From NCBI GenBank assembly GCA_030704615.1, contig CM060732.1:24798001-24862000 (forward strand): a stretch of DNA of 64,000 nucleotides, in the 5' to 3' direction. Shown here piece by piece: positions 1-12,300 of this stretch. The DNA comes from Takakia lepidozioides (taxonomy: Eukaryota > Streptophyta > Takakiopsida > Takakiales > Takakiaceae). The notes under the pieces were generated by a model. The model had not been told where the DNA came from. It saw nothing but the letters and a program-made list of their open reading frames with translations, and did no database searches. Numbering within the stretch: position 1 is the stretch's first letter; each line of letters begins with the position of its first letter. The translations under genes were made by a program, and so were the position numbers.

Positions 1-1709
1 GTATCAGGGTAATGAGCAGAGCTTGTAGTGGAAGATATGAACCCTACGATTGCCTCATGTTGAAGGGGACAAGTGTCAGAATGTTGTCACATCACTCTCG
101 ATGATGTAGTGCACTTAGCACCAAGTGCAGGGAAGGGATCTGTAGTAGTTCCAGATTCTGGCCACTGGGTTCCCTGTGATGGTAGGTCCGCAGATCTCAC
201 AAGCAGACAAGGTACTGGGAGTGAGAACTGGCTAATAGTCTCTTCTGTAGGTTGGGGTAGTGGATGTATAGCTGGCTGCATCGGCCTTCCAGAGACAGTG
301 TTGAGCCTTAGACAGTCTGTATTGTGGAGTTGTGAGCATATTACATGGAAGAGGCATGGATCACCATGCCAAGGTAGGATAGATGACCATGCCATTTTCT
401 TGACCTGTGTGGAAGAATCTGTGGTCATTGAGTGTTGAAGATGAGAGTCTGTCTTATTCAAGTTTATGTGCAGGCCAGATTGCAGTGCAATCTACTTCAG
501 CAAAGCAAGGTATTCTTGGAGCTGTTGGGGATGATGCCTGAACTGGGTACAGTTGGTGCAGACTTGTGTTAGTTATGAGCTATTAGCATTTCTAGAGAGA
601 GTAAAAGACTTCAACACTCCCAGAGGATACTGACACTTCCAGAGTGAGCTGTGGGGTTTTTGGCCCAACAGGGTATACGAGACCCAAGCAAAATTGGCTG
701 TAGTGCACACACACAGCAAATGGAAATCCATTAACAGGATCTGGTGTATTTGTGTCCCTGTGGCATCAGCAACACCATACTTAATTCCTCCTCAAACCTT
801 TTATTGGAAACAGATGTGACAAATGTGGTTGTCGTTGCACTCCTGTCAGGAGTTTTAGAAAGGCAGAATGAGGGTGGGAGAGATGAATAGTAAAATGTGT
901 TTTTACTCATTCATGGTCTTGTTGTTCAGCAAATTGCAGTGGCCCAGTGGTCTGGGGCAAACTGAGCATGGCAGCGCTCTGCAGTCATTGGCTGAAGAAA
1001 GTCAATGGGGTTGCCTCGGTGGTAGGCCCCAATGGTGTACCACTCGAGGCAGTGTGTACTATGGACTGTGAAAAAGCTAAGTTGCAGGTATTGGGCACTA
1101 CCAAAGGATTGGTGATTTAGGCCTCTGGGCCCCTGTCCTGTTGAATTTGGCTCTTTGACATAGGCTCTAAGTTATCCTCTCAATTCCATAGTTGGTCTTT
1201 AAGATCTGCCAGGCAGGTCAAGGAAGGTGCAGTAGACTTCAGGAGAAGACAGGGTCGGGAGATTGGTCCGCTATTTATTACATTCTTTTTTGTAGTGATA
1301 CTATACATCAGGGATGACGTGCTTGTTTCTGCAGTATTACACATTCTCCTAGTTCTGTGCGCTCAGATTGGATTTATTGGGATTGCAGCATGCTGACTCG
1401 GCACTCGGGCCCATAATAAAACTGTCATCGACTACCAGGGACACTGACATAAAGAGTGGGGTGCGTATCAAGTTACGTGGGCCATTGATTCTTCAAAATG
1501 TCCTTATTAACATATGTAGTCTTGATGTAGCTGTATCAAGTGGTTGCAGACTGATTTTGTCTACCTGAAATCATCCTGTTGCTCTAGAAGTATGCAGTGC
1601 TTCTAGTTTCCCAGGTGTATTGCACCCTGGTGACTGCTTGATCATGGGGGTGCTCTCTGGGAAAAAATGCAGATGAGATTGAAGGTGCACATTCTAGGTG
1701 GAGAATTAG
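1..1709. other. unresolved 5' part of the EMF2-like gene region
   Basis: The next recognisable exon starts at 1710 and encodes a middle part of an EMF2-type protein, so the N-terminal exons should lie in this stretch or before the window. I could not match any piece here to the EMF2 N-terminus. A stretch at about 134-180 is bounded by AG and GT and is open, but its product does not match the family convincingly, so I do not call it an exon. No RNA gene or mobile element was recognised. Confidence 0.4.
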
Positions 1710-4700
1710 GACAAAATGTTGTTAAGAGCCAGCCTGCTAATGGAGCTTACTCTAAGCTTTCATCCGTCTTCTCTCACTCACAATCCTTCCGGTAAGCTTT
1801 AACTCATCACTAGAAGTCTAGTCATTTTCCTCTTTCAAGTGACGAAGTCTTTTAGCATTGTTCAGCACAGGCATACCCACACTTTTTAGTCTGTGTGTGT
1901 GTGTCCTCGTTTCTCTTTAAGACTGGCTTTGCTGAGGCTGCTTAATTAGTTTTGGATTGATGGGCAACTTGGCTTATTTGTGTTGCTGTTTTTGTCCAGA
2001 AATTACACAGGCCGTGTCGAGTTTCATTACCTTTACTACCACAATCGATGTGAGAAAACCGAAAGTATGCTACTGCTCCTGGCTGTTCGTTGTGACGCTT
2101 GTGGTTGTGTTCTGGTTCGTCTACAAAGCTTTAGGCTCTATTTTGCAACTGGCATATGACTTAGCTGTCGTCATTGTTGCTTTGCTTGGTTACTGAAGTG
2201 CTAAGATCATTGAAGGTTGTAGTGGCCTTCTATCTGTTGCTTGCTGCGTGCCATGACAGTCAATCTCAGGACTATACAATTTTCCATGCTCTTATATTAG
2301 AGATGCTCCTCCAGGTACTCTGTTATGCTGGTCTGTGTCTGGAACACATTTTCCAGTCAGGAGGATGGAATAGATAATGAGTATTCTTTTGTCATAGTCA
2401 CAGGTCCAGAGTTAAAAACAGTTCCTACTTTTGTGGGGTCGGATGGCAGTAACTGAGGAGTTTTCTTGTCCGTTTTGCTTAGTGGGATGCTCTTCCTTCA
2501 AGGTAACTTCCATGATACTTCAAAACTGGAGAACTCAGCTGAAATTACTGAAGAGAATGCATGGCATGCTTGATGTTCTAGCTAAGCATGTGTATTAGGA
2601 ATGGTCCATGCTTGATAGATAGTGCCTTAAAAGTCCAAAGTGAAAGTCATCTATCTACTATTGCACTTAGGAAATTAAGGTCAAGCTATCAACCAAGATG
2701 GTCTCACATTGATGTACGACAACTAAAATGCTCTACTTTACACATTGTCAGAACGGCTTGCTTAAATCCTAAGCTATAGACTTGGAACTTTGTTCTAACT
2801 TTTCATTTGACATTACACTCTACAGTCCTCTTCTCTCCATTATTAATCAGCAGCTGGCAGGGTGAAGTGGGTAAAATTCAATTTTGCATTCCTGTCTTTA
2901 TACATGACATCATTTCTGACTTCCTTAGGCAATAAATTTGTGCAGGGATTACGATGTCATCTCAACTGTACACATGACCTCTTTAACTTCGAGTATTCGG
3001 TGGGTCCTTTGTATAATCATTCCTGTTGGGAGGCTAATTATCAAGCATGAGAAGCATTGTCATTATATTATTTTAGAGCCTTTACAAACATTGGAAGATG
3101 GGAACTGCGGCTTGGCCTGGGGTCTATCGCCACAATAGGCTCTATTACTGCACCATGTTTGATACCAGGTTGCCGCATTTCTAGCACAGTCATATGCAGG
3201 GGCATTTCAAATCCAATTTTCTACCATGAGAGGTCTAGTGACACTTTCTTTGGAAGTTGCCATAGTAATGCCACATTTTTTAGACACCGACACCAAGCCT
3301 TCCTTAGGGCTGGCACATTTTGGTTTGGACAAGACAGGATTGGTGGATCTCTAATGCTCCATCGTGATGGGTCTGCGTCACGGGTCTGCGTCACTCTAGT
3401 GCATTTGGATACCTCATTCTGTTTGATGCAATAAAATTTAATGTGTGATGGTGCTTTGTTTGGTGACTCCTCAAACTGGCAGCCAACAGCAGATGTTCAA
3501 GTTGTGAATGTGACTTGTCGGACAGACTTGCTAGGGCCAGAGGTGAGGTTGCTCTTTGCTGGTTCAACCCATGTGGGAAGGGTGTTTAAATAACAAAAGG
3601 CATCAAACTACAAAGATACTGCCAGCCACCCTGGCTTTGAATGCGTCTCCAGTTCTTGTTCTATAGATGGCCTATGACTGTGTTAGTTCTCACTTCTAGG
3701 TCCCTGAGGATCACTGGTGGTAAGAATGGCGAGTTTTGTTACCATGATGTACAATACTTGCATGGCTGACCTTCAAGTCCCTGTACGATCTAGGTTGTGT
3801 GATTGGTGAGTGAGTGGTGCTAGTCATCCTTATTAATCCAGCTTCGTCTGACATCAGGGAAGCCTTCGGGATTTGGAGGCTGATTTACGGACCAGAAACT
3901 GGATGTTTTGGTGAGTACAAAAGGTCTCTAAATGTGGAAAGAAGGTTTTTATGTTTAGTACTAGCTTCTAGCCAGCAGGTACTGGTTTTTCACTCCTTCG
4001 CAGCTGCTGGGGAAGAGTGGTTGGTGTATGACTTCACTTGTCTGCTTTGCTGGGTCTCATAAAACAGCTAGTAGTTATGCATCCACTTGATGGCGCTATT
4101 TATTCATGCCCCCCTTTCTGTTGTGTGTGGAGCAGGTCACGAAGTGGTCCTATTCAGAAGAGGGGTGCAGCCCTTAGTGGTAGGTCTAAACTGCTTCCAC
4201 CCCGGGGAGAGGGAGGTTATATACCAGGCCGCATTGGTGGAGACGTTTTTAATGAGAACTTCACCTCTGGGGCCTGGTCAGACCCACTGGTTCCAGGCGA
4301 TCGGAATGCTTTATTCAATCGGTTACCATCAAACGGTTACCTACAGAAGCTGCAAAAACCGAGGGGGAGAGGTGAGAAAACAAAGGAGAGGGAGGATCCT
4401 GGACTGGTCACAGATGCTGATATTGTGTTGCCAGCATTCAAGCGGCCACGAATTGAAGGTCGTATGGGGGAGAGTAGTCTGGCCCATGCCCATGAGGATG
4501 ATGGCTCGCTAAGTGGTGGTTGTGCGGCTGCTGCTGCTGCTCCATTGGAGGAGTGTGGTCTTCCCCTTATATCCATGACACCTGTGCGTCCTCGTGCGGA
4601 GAAAAATCGTCAGGCAGCTGCAGATCGAGACGCTCGCAAGTACGTAATGTACTTGAACATTTTCCGTTTCTGTACCTTTGCATCTGTTGCACCATGCATC

Positions 4701-7480
4701 AAATCAGGAAAACAATGAGATTTATTTGTTTCTTTATTAATAGCTGAATTTGACCACTACGACAAATGTGGATAGTGAATTTGAAGTATGCAATTTTGGA
4801 GTTACTTGATTTATTATGAGACGGCCGTATTGAATTATGGGGCTTGGTGATGACACTGCTTGGTCTTTGAAACATCTGGTGCAGCCGGCTTCTGCTGCAG
4901 AAACGGACCTTCTTTCACTCTCACACTGCACAGGTACTCTTCTGCCTAACTTGCTTAGAGGTGCGGCAACACCCTGATTCATAGTAAAATGCCTTAGTTG
5001 CGCTCCTTGCCAATGAGGGAAATTGATCAATGTGCTAACTTCTGATGCATTCTGTTAATCTGAATGGCAATGCAGCCTATGGCACCCGAACAGTTGTTAT
5101 CAGACAGAGACAGCGAGGATGAGCTGGACGAAGTCATTGCAGTTTTGGAAGATCGCAGGGTAGGCCATTACTTCTATTCTGTCCTCTACATAGTGTGCCA
5201 AAAAGATCCTGGAGCATTGCTGCCAGGCATGTTAGATATTTCTTATAGATTTCTGGGGAACTTCTCAAACTGCCTAGTAGTCTGTCACTCTCCTAGTAGT
5301 CTTTCTACCATTCATACCTTAAGGATCTTAAGGATGATCTGAAGGGCCTACCTACCCTCGGCAGGAGCCTACCTTTGAACAATAAACAGATGCAGAGAGG
5401 AAGAGGAGATTGTAATTGCCGGATGTGCGGGCAACCTGAAGACAATACCCATTTTCTGATACATTGTCCGGGGTGTTTTCACCAGAGAGTGACCCTCTTA
5501 GGGAACATTAAGAACATGGTTCCTGCACCTCTGTTCACCAACTTCGAAAATTTCGTGGCTGAGCCTAAAGCCCCGGCCGTGTTGGGGTCTAACTTTTGGG
5601 GTGCTCACACACAGCAGATTGATGCTTGTTCTAGAGGATTCTGGAAAGCCTGAACTAATTGTTTATATCAAGGTAAGTCACACTACTGGACTGAGCCCCT
5701 CAAAAAGGTAGTGCATATGCCCTATGTTTCCATCCAAACTGGGCGCGGGGTCTATAGCCACAAGGCTACGGCAAACAAAGTCTTATGAGTACATTCTAGC
5801 AGTCATAAGCTGCAGGCTGCTGGTGAGGGTGATTTTATGGATGATAGTAAGGAGATCATGTCTGCTTGTGTTATTTGCTTGGTTTCACTGTATGGTGGCC
5901 GTACACGTTAGATGCACGCAGCGATGTATGTGTAGGTGAGGCTTTGTGCATGGGGTTGCAGATGTTGGATGATTTTGTGGATGTTACCAAAGATGAGAAG
6001 GAGGTGATGCATCTCTGGAACTCATTTGTGCGAAAGCAACGGTATCTTTCTTCTCCTATAAGTTTCTGCCTTCTGCTGGTCATGATCTGATTGCATGTTG
6101 AAGACAGCAGCTCAGTGGTGCAATCCTTTTATTAAACCATGGCCTGCCTAAGATGTACCATACATACTGTCAAGGATATGCACTCGCGTGATTCTGCCTT
6201 GTGAGCTGAGATGTAATGTGTATTTTCCCTGCTAGCCACTAGGTTGTGCTCAAATTCCTAATTTGTTTGATAAACCTCTTTGCCACCCTTGAATAATTGC
6301 ACTAGATTGGCCTAAAGTGAGCTGGTTAATAAATTGGGTACGAGCAACTTGATGGTTAGAAGTGTATGCTGTTAGAAGTAAACAGTAGCTCAACAGAGTT
6401 GTTATATGTATCCTGCCATTATCATCTGGCTCCAACCAGATATTTGGGTGGGAGGGTGGACAAGCCTGAGGTGTTGCTATTCTTGTGGCAGGGTTCTTGC
6501 GGATGGCCATTGCCCATGGGCTTGCGAGGCATTCTCAAGGGTACACTCAAAGCGATTTTCAAGCAGTCCGTCCTTACGAAGGTGGTTTCTTCTTACTCTG
6601 GATTGAGAGTCATGCTACACTCCATGAAAATGAGATACATTCTCAAGCTTGCCTGCTTTTGTGAAGTGTGGCCAGTATGAACTTGACTCAATGTTGCTCT
6701 TCAGACTAAATGGAAGAGCTGTTACGCGGAGGATCCTAGATCATTTAGATCCAGTTCCTGAGAATTTAATACATCATACACCTGAACCATGTTCAGCCCT
6801 TTCAACATGGATTTTATTTCATTTCCCAAACCACGGTACCATAGAAACCAGATTTTGAAGTATTATATTGTCCAGTGTCAAGTGAAGTCATAGCATAGCA
6901 TTCACGTTTTAAGAATATAGAAACCTTCCATGCATAGTTTCCGTTTGAATAAGAATAAGCTCATGGCTGTTGAGAAAGTTCGTAAACTAACAAGATAAAC
7001 GGTCTCAGCACAGCCTTATATCTTATGTATCGCATAAGGTTGAAGTCTCGTATAGGGATGGAAGCTTGGGCCACCATAATACTACTGAAATCACATCATA
7101 CATTTCATATCATGGCTGGTCCAAAATGCTGTGTATATGTAATATGACCAGAAAGTACTAGATGATCAATTGTGTCCAAGCTTCGAAGAGAATTCACATG
7201 CCTAAGGAGGGAGGAAGCCTTCCATACTTCTCCACCTGTAATCTAAGACAATTGAATCTCTTGAAACCTGTCATAGCAACAGACTATCCCATTACATATC
7301 CGTCTGCGTTTAGTGGGTAGGGATTAACGCTGGTGATGTTGGATTGTTTTGTAATGCTACAGATCTTTGATGTTATTCCTGATCAAGCTGTGGAATCATC
7401 ATCTGGTTGAAGGGGCTACAATTGATAAATGCCTCACCATTGTGGACTCGTATGTGCAACCTAGTGATGTGCTCCAGTAG
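1710..7480 (+). CDS. EMF2: EMF2/VRN2-type Polycomb (PRC2) subunit, Su(z)12 homologue, 5' end missing
   Basis: Su(z)12-class proteins are core subunits of Polycomb repressive complex 2, which deposits H3K27me3. Proposed exons: 1710-1791 (tentative), 2011-2064, 2450-2502, 2946-2999, 3483-3542, 3858-3910, 4136-4639, 4885-4933, 5076-5159, 5962-6041, 6492-6581, 7363-7480 (TAG stop). The phases agree at every junction. A C2H2 zinc finger is split over two exons: CPFC in 2450-2502, then HLNCTH in 2946-2999. A basic linker follows. The exon at 4885 gives LLLQKRTFFHSHTAQ and the next an acidic SDRDSEDELDE stretch. The VEFS box spans the last three exons: LDDFVDVTKDEKEVMHLWNS, VLADGHCPWACEAF and FLIKLWNHHLVEGATIDKC. 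These are hallmark EMF2 strings. The junction at 6581/7363 is less certain than the others. The 5' exons are not located, so the N-terminus is unknown. Confidence 0.88.
5318..5653 (+). mobile_element. LINE reverse-transcriptase C-terminal fragment in an EMF2 intron
   Basis: An open frame of about 111 codons lies inside the intron 5160-5961. It contains CNCRMCGQPEDNTHFLIHCP, a Cys-x2-Cys...His-x3-Cys arrangement typical of the zinc-binding segment at the C-terminus of plant LINE/non-LTR reverse transcriptases. It ends in a stop at 5653 with no upstream RT domain, so it would be a 5'-truncated copy, as LINEs commonly leave. The sense orientation is the same as the host gene. No poly-A tail or target-site duplication was located. 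It could instead be an exonised domain, but the flanking exons splice in phase without it. Confidence 0.5.
5730..5800 (+). repeat. dispersed repeat copy A (pair with 23766-23836)
   Basis: About 65 bases starting at CCAAACTGGGCGCG match a second copy at 23766-23836 in the same orientation, with only scattered mismatches. Both copies sit in introns (EMF2-like and NDUFAF5-like genes). No tRNA A/B boxes or terminal inverted repeats are obvious. It may be part of a larger, diverged transposon family. Confidence 0.6.
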
Positions 7481-9303
7481 ATGTCAAGGATCTCTTCAAT
7501 GTCAAAGATATCTGCTCTCTCCTTCTGTCCCCTTCTGTGAATCCAGATGGTGGACGCGGTATCATATCCTTTAAATCAACGTTCCTTCCCCTTGATCATC
7601 ATTGGCTGTGTGCCCTTGCTATGGCAATTTTGGTCAGAGTTCCATACCCCGGGGTGAACACCCCATGGCTGGCTCCCAGAGGATTGGTATCCTGCCAGGT
7701 TTTGGCACAGCCAGTGGTGACAGGAAATGGTCAAATGAGCACATCTTGTGTGTTTCCCCCACCCCTTTCCAAAAGATACATTTACTAGCATCAGCTTTTC
7801 AAGAATTTTATTCCGCACTCCGCGCCCGAAAATTGGGTATGGAGGTCAGACTGGAGCCCAAAACTCATCCGTTTTTTGCTTAATTACAGGTGAGGTTCAT
7901 TTACAAATTGATATAGGCTTCAAGGATTTTGCAGCCAAAAAGATGGGAGGGGGGTTTACATGGGGTTGCTTTCTTTATCTGGACCCTAAGGAATAGCATG
8001 GGAAACTTGAGTATGGTATAACAAGTGCTGACAGTTAGAATTTCAGTTTTAGAGGAAAATTTGAGTAGTCATTATTTGGAGTTGGAAATCCATGACATTC
8101 TTTCAGGACTGTGGTCTGATAATAAAGTCACTGTACATTGCCCATGGCTCCTGTAAACACCTGGTTTTGCTCTTCTGCACAGTCGGGTTGTCAGGCCATG
8201 TAGATAAATTTGACTATTGTTCTTCTGAAAGTTTTGATATTCCCTGGAACATTTGACAGCAAATGATCAAGACATGCTGGAGGTGTGCAATGTGTGCTGT
8301 GCATCTCTGTTTCTGTTGTATCAATTGTATCACATGTTGCAGCCTGAGTGTTTTGTCCAAGATGAAGGCTATCCACATGAACAGGCAATCCCCAATGAGT
8401 TTGTTACAAACATTGAGCATAGACACCAGTCTGGTCGCTAGCTGAATGAGACAAAAACACAGTCTCTCAGCAGCATAAGAATGAGCAGGATGACAACAAG
8501 CACCGCAATTGGAAAGAGAGAACTTTGGAACAAGAGAAACCTGGAAAACAAGATTGACAAGAGAAGGTGATGCTGATGATTGTTAAGCCCTTGGCAAGTT
8601 ACTCATGTTAACAAAATCTCCCTGACACGTGGCTTCAACTGGGTCACAAGCAACCTACACGTGGGTTTCGTCTACCGGACACGCCGGTGATTGCCCTTTA
8701 ATGTGTGACTACTCGTCGTGATTGCCTTCGCCGACCCTTACCTTCTCTCTTCTGCTCCCTCCCCCGTGTCTTTTTCCTCACGCTTGTTTTTTGGAGAGCT
8801 ACACTGGATCTATGGTAGTCCTTTAGGGGGCTGTGGGCAGTGAGAAGTGTAGTTAGGAGCTGAGCAGCTCGTCGCTGTTTCGATTTGAAATTGGGTTTTT
8901 CTTCTGTTGGATTTGAGTTTGTCGTCGTGCTCTGGTTGTGTCTATTTGTGTTGGGTTTCACTTGTTTTCGAGACCCATGGTGGGTCTGCCGGGATCGCTG
9001 TGGACACGTAACAGAAACAGGGTTTGACCCAGCTCTTCGTTTGTGTTCTGGACTGCTATAGTTACACTCTGGGTGGCTGTCTGTTTCTCTGCACGTCTCA
9101 TTAGTAAGAATTGAATCGGTGGAATTTGTCTTGTCCCGTGCTCTGCGGTGCACTATACGAAAGAAAGGACGAGTTTTTGCTTAGCATGTTGGGAGAGACC
9201 TCGGTAAGGTCTTGTGCATGTATTGGCACTGTTTTGTGCATTAGTGATTAATCAGCCCTCTTAGTGCTGAGAACCCTAATTCGGAAGGGCTAGGAGAGCG
9301 AAG
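7481..9303. other. intergenic: EMF2 3' flank and VHA-a promoter/5' UTR
   Basis: This gap separates the EMF2-like stop from the VHA-a start; both genes lie on the plus strand. No convincing coding region is visible, and open frames here match nothing I recognise. The stretch from about 8690 to 9303 is less AT-rich and pyrimidine-rich (CTTCTCTCTTCTGCTC, for example), as expected of a plant promoter and leader. The exact transcription start cannot be placed. Confidence 0.4.
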
Positions 9304-12300
9304 ATGGTGGCCATGGATCTGTTCCGGTCGGAGGAGATGAGCTTGGTGCAGCTGATCATCCCAGCCGAATCCGGCCATGACACCGTCAGCTACTTGGGGG
9401 AGGTTGGCCTTCTTCAGTTCAAAGATGTGAGTACCGAATGTGTTTGTGAATTCATCTAGGAGTAGTGTGGAGCTGCGAGAGGAAGAGAACACGAGGTTTG
9501 TCTGTCTCTGAATTTTATTTTTACATATACAGCATTTACTGAACCAGGCAATGGCGTGGGGCAAGACTAATGTTCAACAGAGCTTCGTCAGTGACTACCA
9601 GTTCTCAAGAATTTAATTTTATGATTGATCTATCTTAAATGACAAGATCAGAGAGTTCTCCCTGCTAGTCATATCCACCAGATATGTGGGATGTAAGAAA
9701 CACAACTAGCAGTTTTACTTCCCACGTTTCTTAGGGGAATTTTATCTTTTCTCTCCCTTTACAGCCACCTACATGCTTGTGGGAAACCCAGATGCGAGCT
9801 GCAAATGCTGTTGATTACATATGTGGAATTCAAATACAGGAAAGGCTCGACCATGGATTTCTCACTTGGTGGAATACAGTCAACTTTGACTGTGGCATGC
9901 TCTTTTGGATTGGGCATTAGCTGTGTGGAAGCATGATATTCAGGGCTTTTACACTCTGGTGGGATGCTGGTGATAGAAAGGATTATTCATCGGAAACTAC
10001 ACCAAGTTATACTTAAGTAGGTCATTGCTACAAGTACCTCTGTGAACGCCTCAATGGCAGTTGCGGGAAAATAAGCTTACACCCGCCACTGATTTGCGGA
10101 GATAAGCTAGACCCAGGTGGTGCAAACCCCACGAGACTCCGGGAGGGTTAGTTTCCGGGGTTGATGATCAGATGGCTATGGCAAGCCAACGTTGGCAGGG
10201 AACGGTTCTCTGTGTCTCTCTCATGCAACTTAGATTGGTCAGATTGGGAAATGACATTGCTGAGGTGTGTGGTTTCCTGATGGCAGCTTAATCCAGACAA
10301 GAGTCCATTTCAGCGAACTTATGCTAACCAGGTATTTCTTCATACCCTTTCATGAAATTCTGGACTCCAAGGTGCAGTATTCCAGTCAGGCAGCCTGCAG
10401 GTCCTGGGGATCTCTGTGCTGTGTCATTGGGATTTGGGTAACATCTGGAATTGCTGGCAGCAAACATCTTCGCACAACTTGCAAGATCCCAGGGTTATTA
10501 GTGATGATTCATAGATTTTGCAGTTTGCTTGAGTTTGTAATTTAACAATGGTGTGTTTGCAGGTGAAGCGATGTGGAGAGATGTTGAGAAAATCGCACTA
10601 TTTTCGGGACCAAATGGCTAAAGCTGGTATGGCGCCTGCATCAAGGCCAATTCTAGAGAAGGAGATTGACCTTGATGAGCTAGAGGTAATTCAGCTGGGC
10701 AAATCGATTGCTGTGAGGGCAATTGCACTTGTACTTGATTCTGCTCGGTCAAAGATGTAATTGAATGCAGTCAGGGACTGGAAGCAAGAGGAATCAAAAC
10801 GTGACAAAATAATTTTCTGTGGAAGGATTACTTGATGTCCTTGTTTCCAAGGTTCATTATGGAATGAAGTCGTAATGTATGGGCTTTTCTGGATTACAGG
10901 GTAAGTTGACAGAGCTGGAAACTGAGCTTCTAGAGATTAATGCGAATGTCGAAAAACTGCAGCGAACTCACAGTGAACTGACAGAGCTACATTTGGTACT
11001 AAAAAAGGTAACTACCTGGAATTGTAGTCTTTAAGTTAGCCCTTGCAAGGTGTTACCCCATGCCTGTTATGCCAGTGTGGGTTCCACATTGTATTGTGTA
11101 GAACATTGTCCAGAATTCGTTGTAGCCTTGCCTACATTTGGCAGTCACAAGCTGATTGATTGCATGTGCTACTTTCTGTGTATTAGGCAGGTGCCTTTTT
11201 CAGTTCGGCCCGGAATGTAGCCAATGTGCATCAGCGGAGGGTGGAACTGGAAGATTCCTCAGTGGAGGAAGCGATTGACCAGCCCCTCCTCCTTGAGCAG
11301 GTGCAGTATGGTCTCTTTGTTCCTTCACGCTTAATCACTTTTGTCATATCCACTGCAGCCAAGGACGACGGATTTCTCACTCGGCAGAGCATCTGCTCAG
11401 ACTTTCTAGTGTCAGTATTGGATGTCTGCTTAAGGTATTCTACCCCCAGTTTGCAGAGGGGATGGCGCCTGGGAATGGACGATAGCAAACCCTTCTCCAT
11501 AATCAGACATACCGTTGAAACTGTTGGAGGGAATACTGGGTGCTATCCTTATGATCATGCCCTTTCACCAGACGTGTGGGTTGCTCTTCCCCTTTCTCCC
11601 ATCTGGGTCAATGTCTGTGCTGCACACTTTACTGTAGTGGGCCTTGAGTGAGAAGGACCCTTCAAATTATTGGAGGCTGTCAAGTATCACAGAGTATTTG
11701 TGCAGGGCTTCAGCTTCTACACTAACGCCCGCCATCTCCTCCATGGCTTTGCATTCACAGGAGGCCAACAGACACAGAGATTTAAAAAATGCACTCATAA
11801 GACGATGTTTGCCGCAGCCAGGGAGAGATTTATAGAAGAGACAGAGATTGTACTTCTGGAGACCAAAAATGACCCGAGGGACACCAGTAGAGCAGCAAAG
11901 ACCACAGCACAAATTTAAAGCCAGAAAAACCTCAGAGAATGAGACTGCTAGGATGCGCTTTGAGACCTCATCCTCGTGGGATCCTTACCCTCTCAGAGCC
12001 TTCGGGGTGTATGACTAAACTCAAAGTTGCCATAGTGATCTCTTATGGCCAACACGATCCAGTTCTAGGAAGCACTGGCATTGATCTCATACCCTTCAAT
12101 TTAAAGATGAAGGGAGATGGGCAGGGTCTAATCGAGGTTAGGTTGTTGCAGGAGATGCAGACAGAGCCCTCCAAGCAAGTGAGGCTGGGCTTTATAACAG
12201 GTGTGGTGCCCGTGGCGAAAGCTGCACCTTTTGAGCGGATCCTCTTTCGTGCTACCCGGGGTAATATGTTTCTCAAGCAGGCAAATATTGAGCAGCCTGT

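Noticed and set aside
87-461. Overlapping open frames on both strands at the left edge
   Set aside because: Neither product resembles a known family or the EMF2 N-terminus, and both have low-complexity or intron-like composition.
7537-7996. Several overlapping open frames after the EMF2-like stop
   Set aside because: No domain, no splice context linking them to the gene, and mutual overlap in different frames; treated as 3' flank.
8698-9153. 151-codon minus-strand open frame upstream of VHA-a
   Set aside because: Arg/Thr/Ser-rich composition is what a pyrimidine-rich plus-strand leader gives when read backwards; no homology recognised.
11226-11651. 141-codon open frame in the VHA-a gene
   Set aside because: Its first part is VHA-a exon 5; the rest reads through the donor at 11301 into intron.
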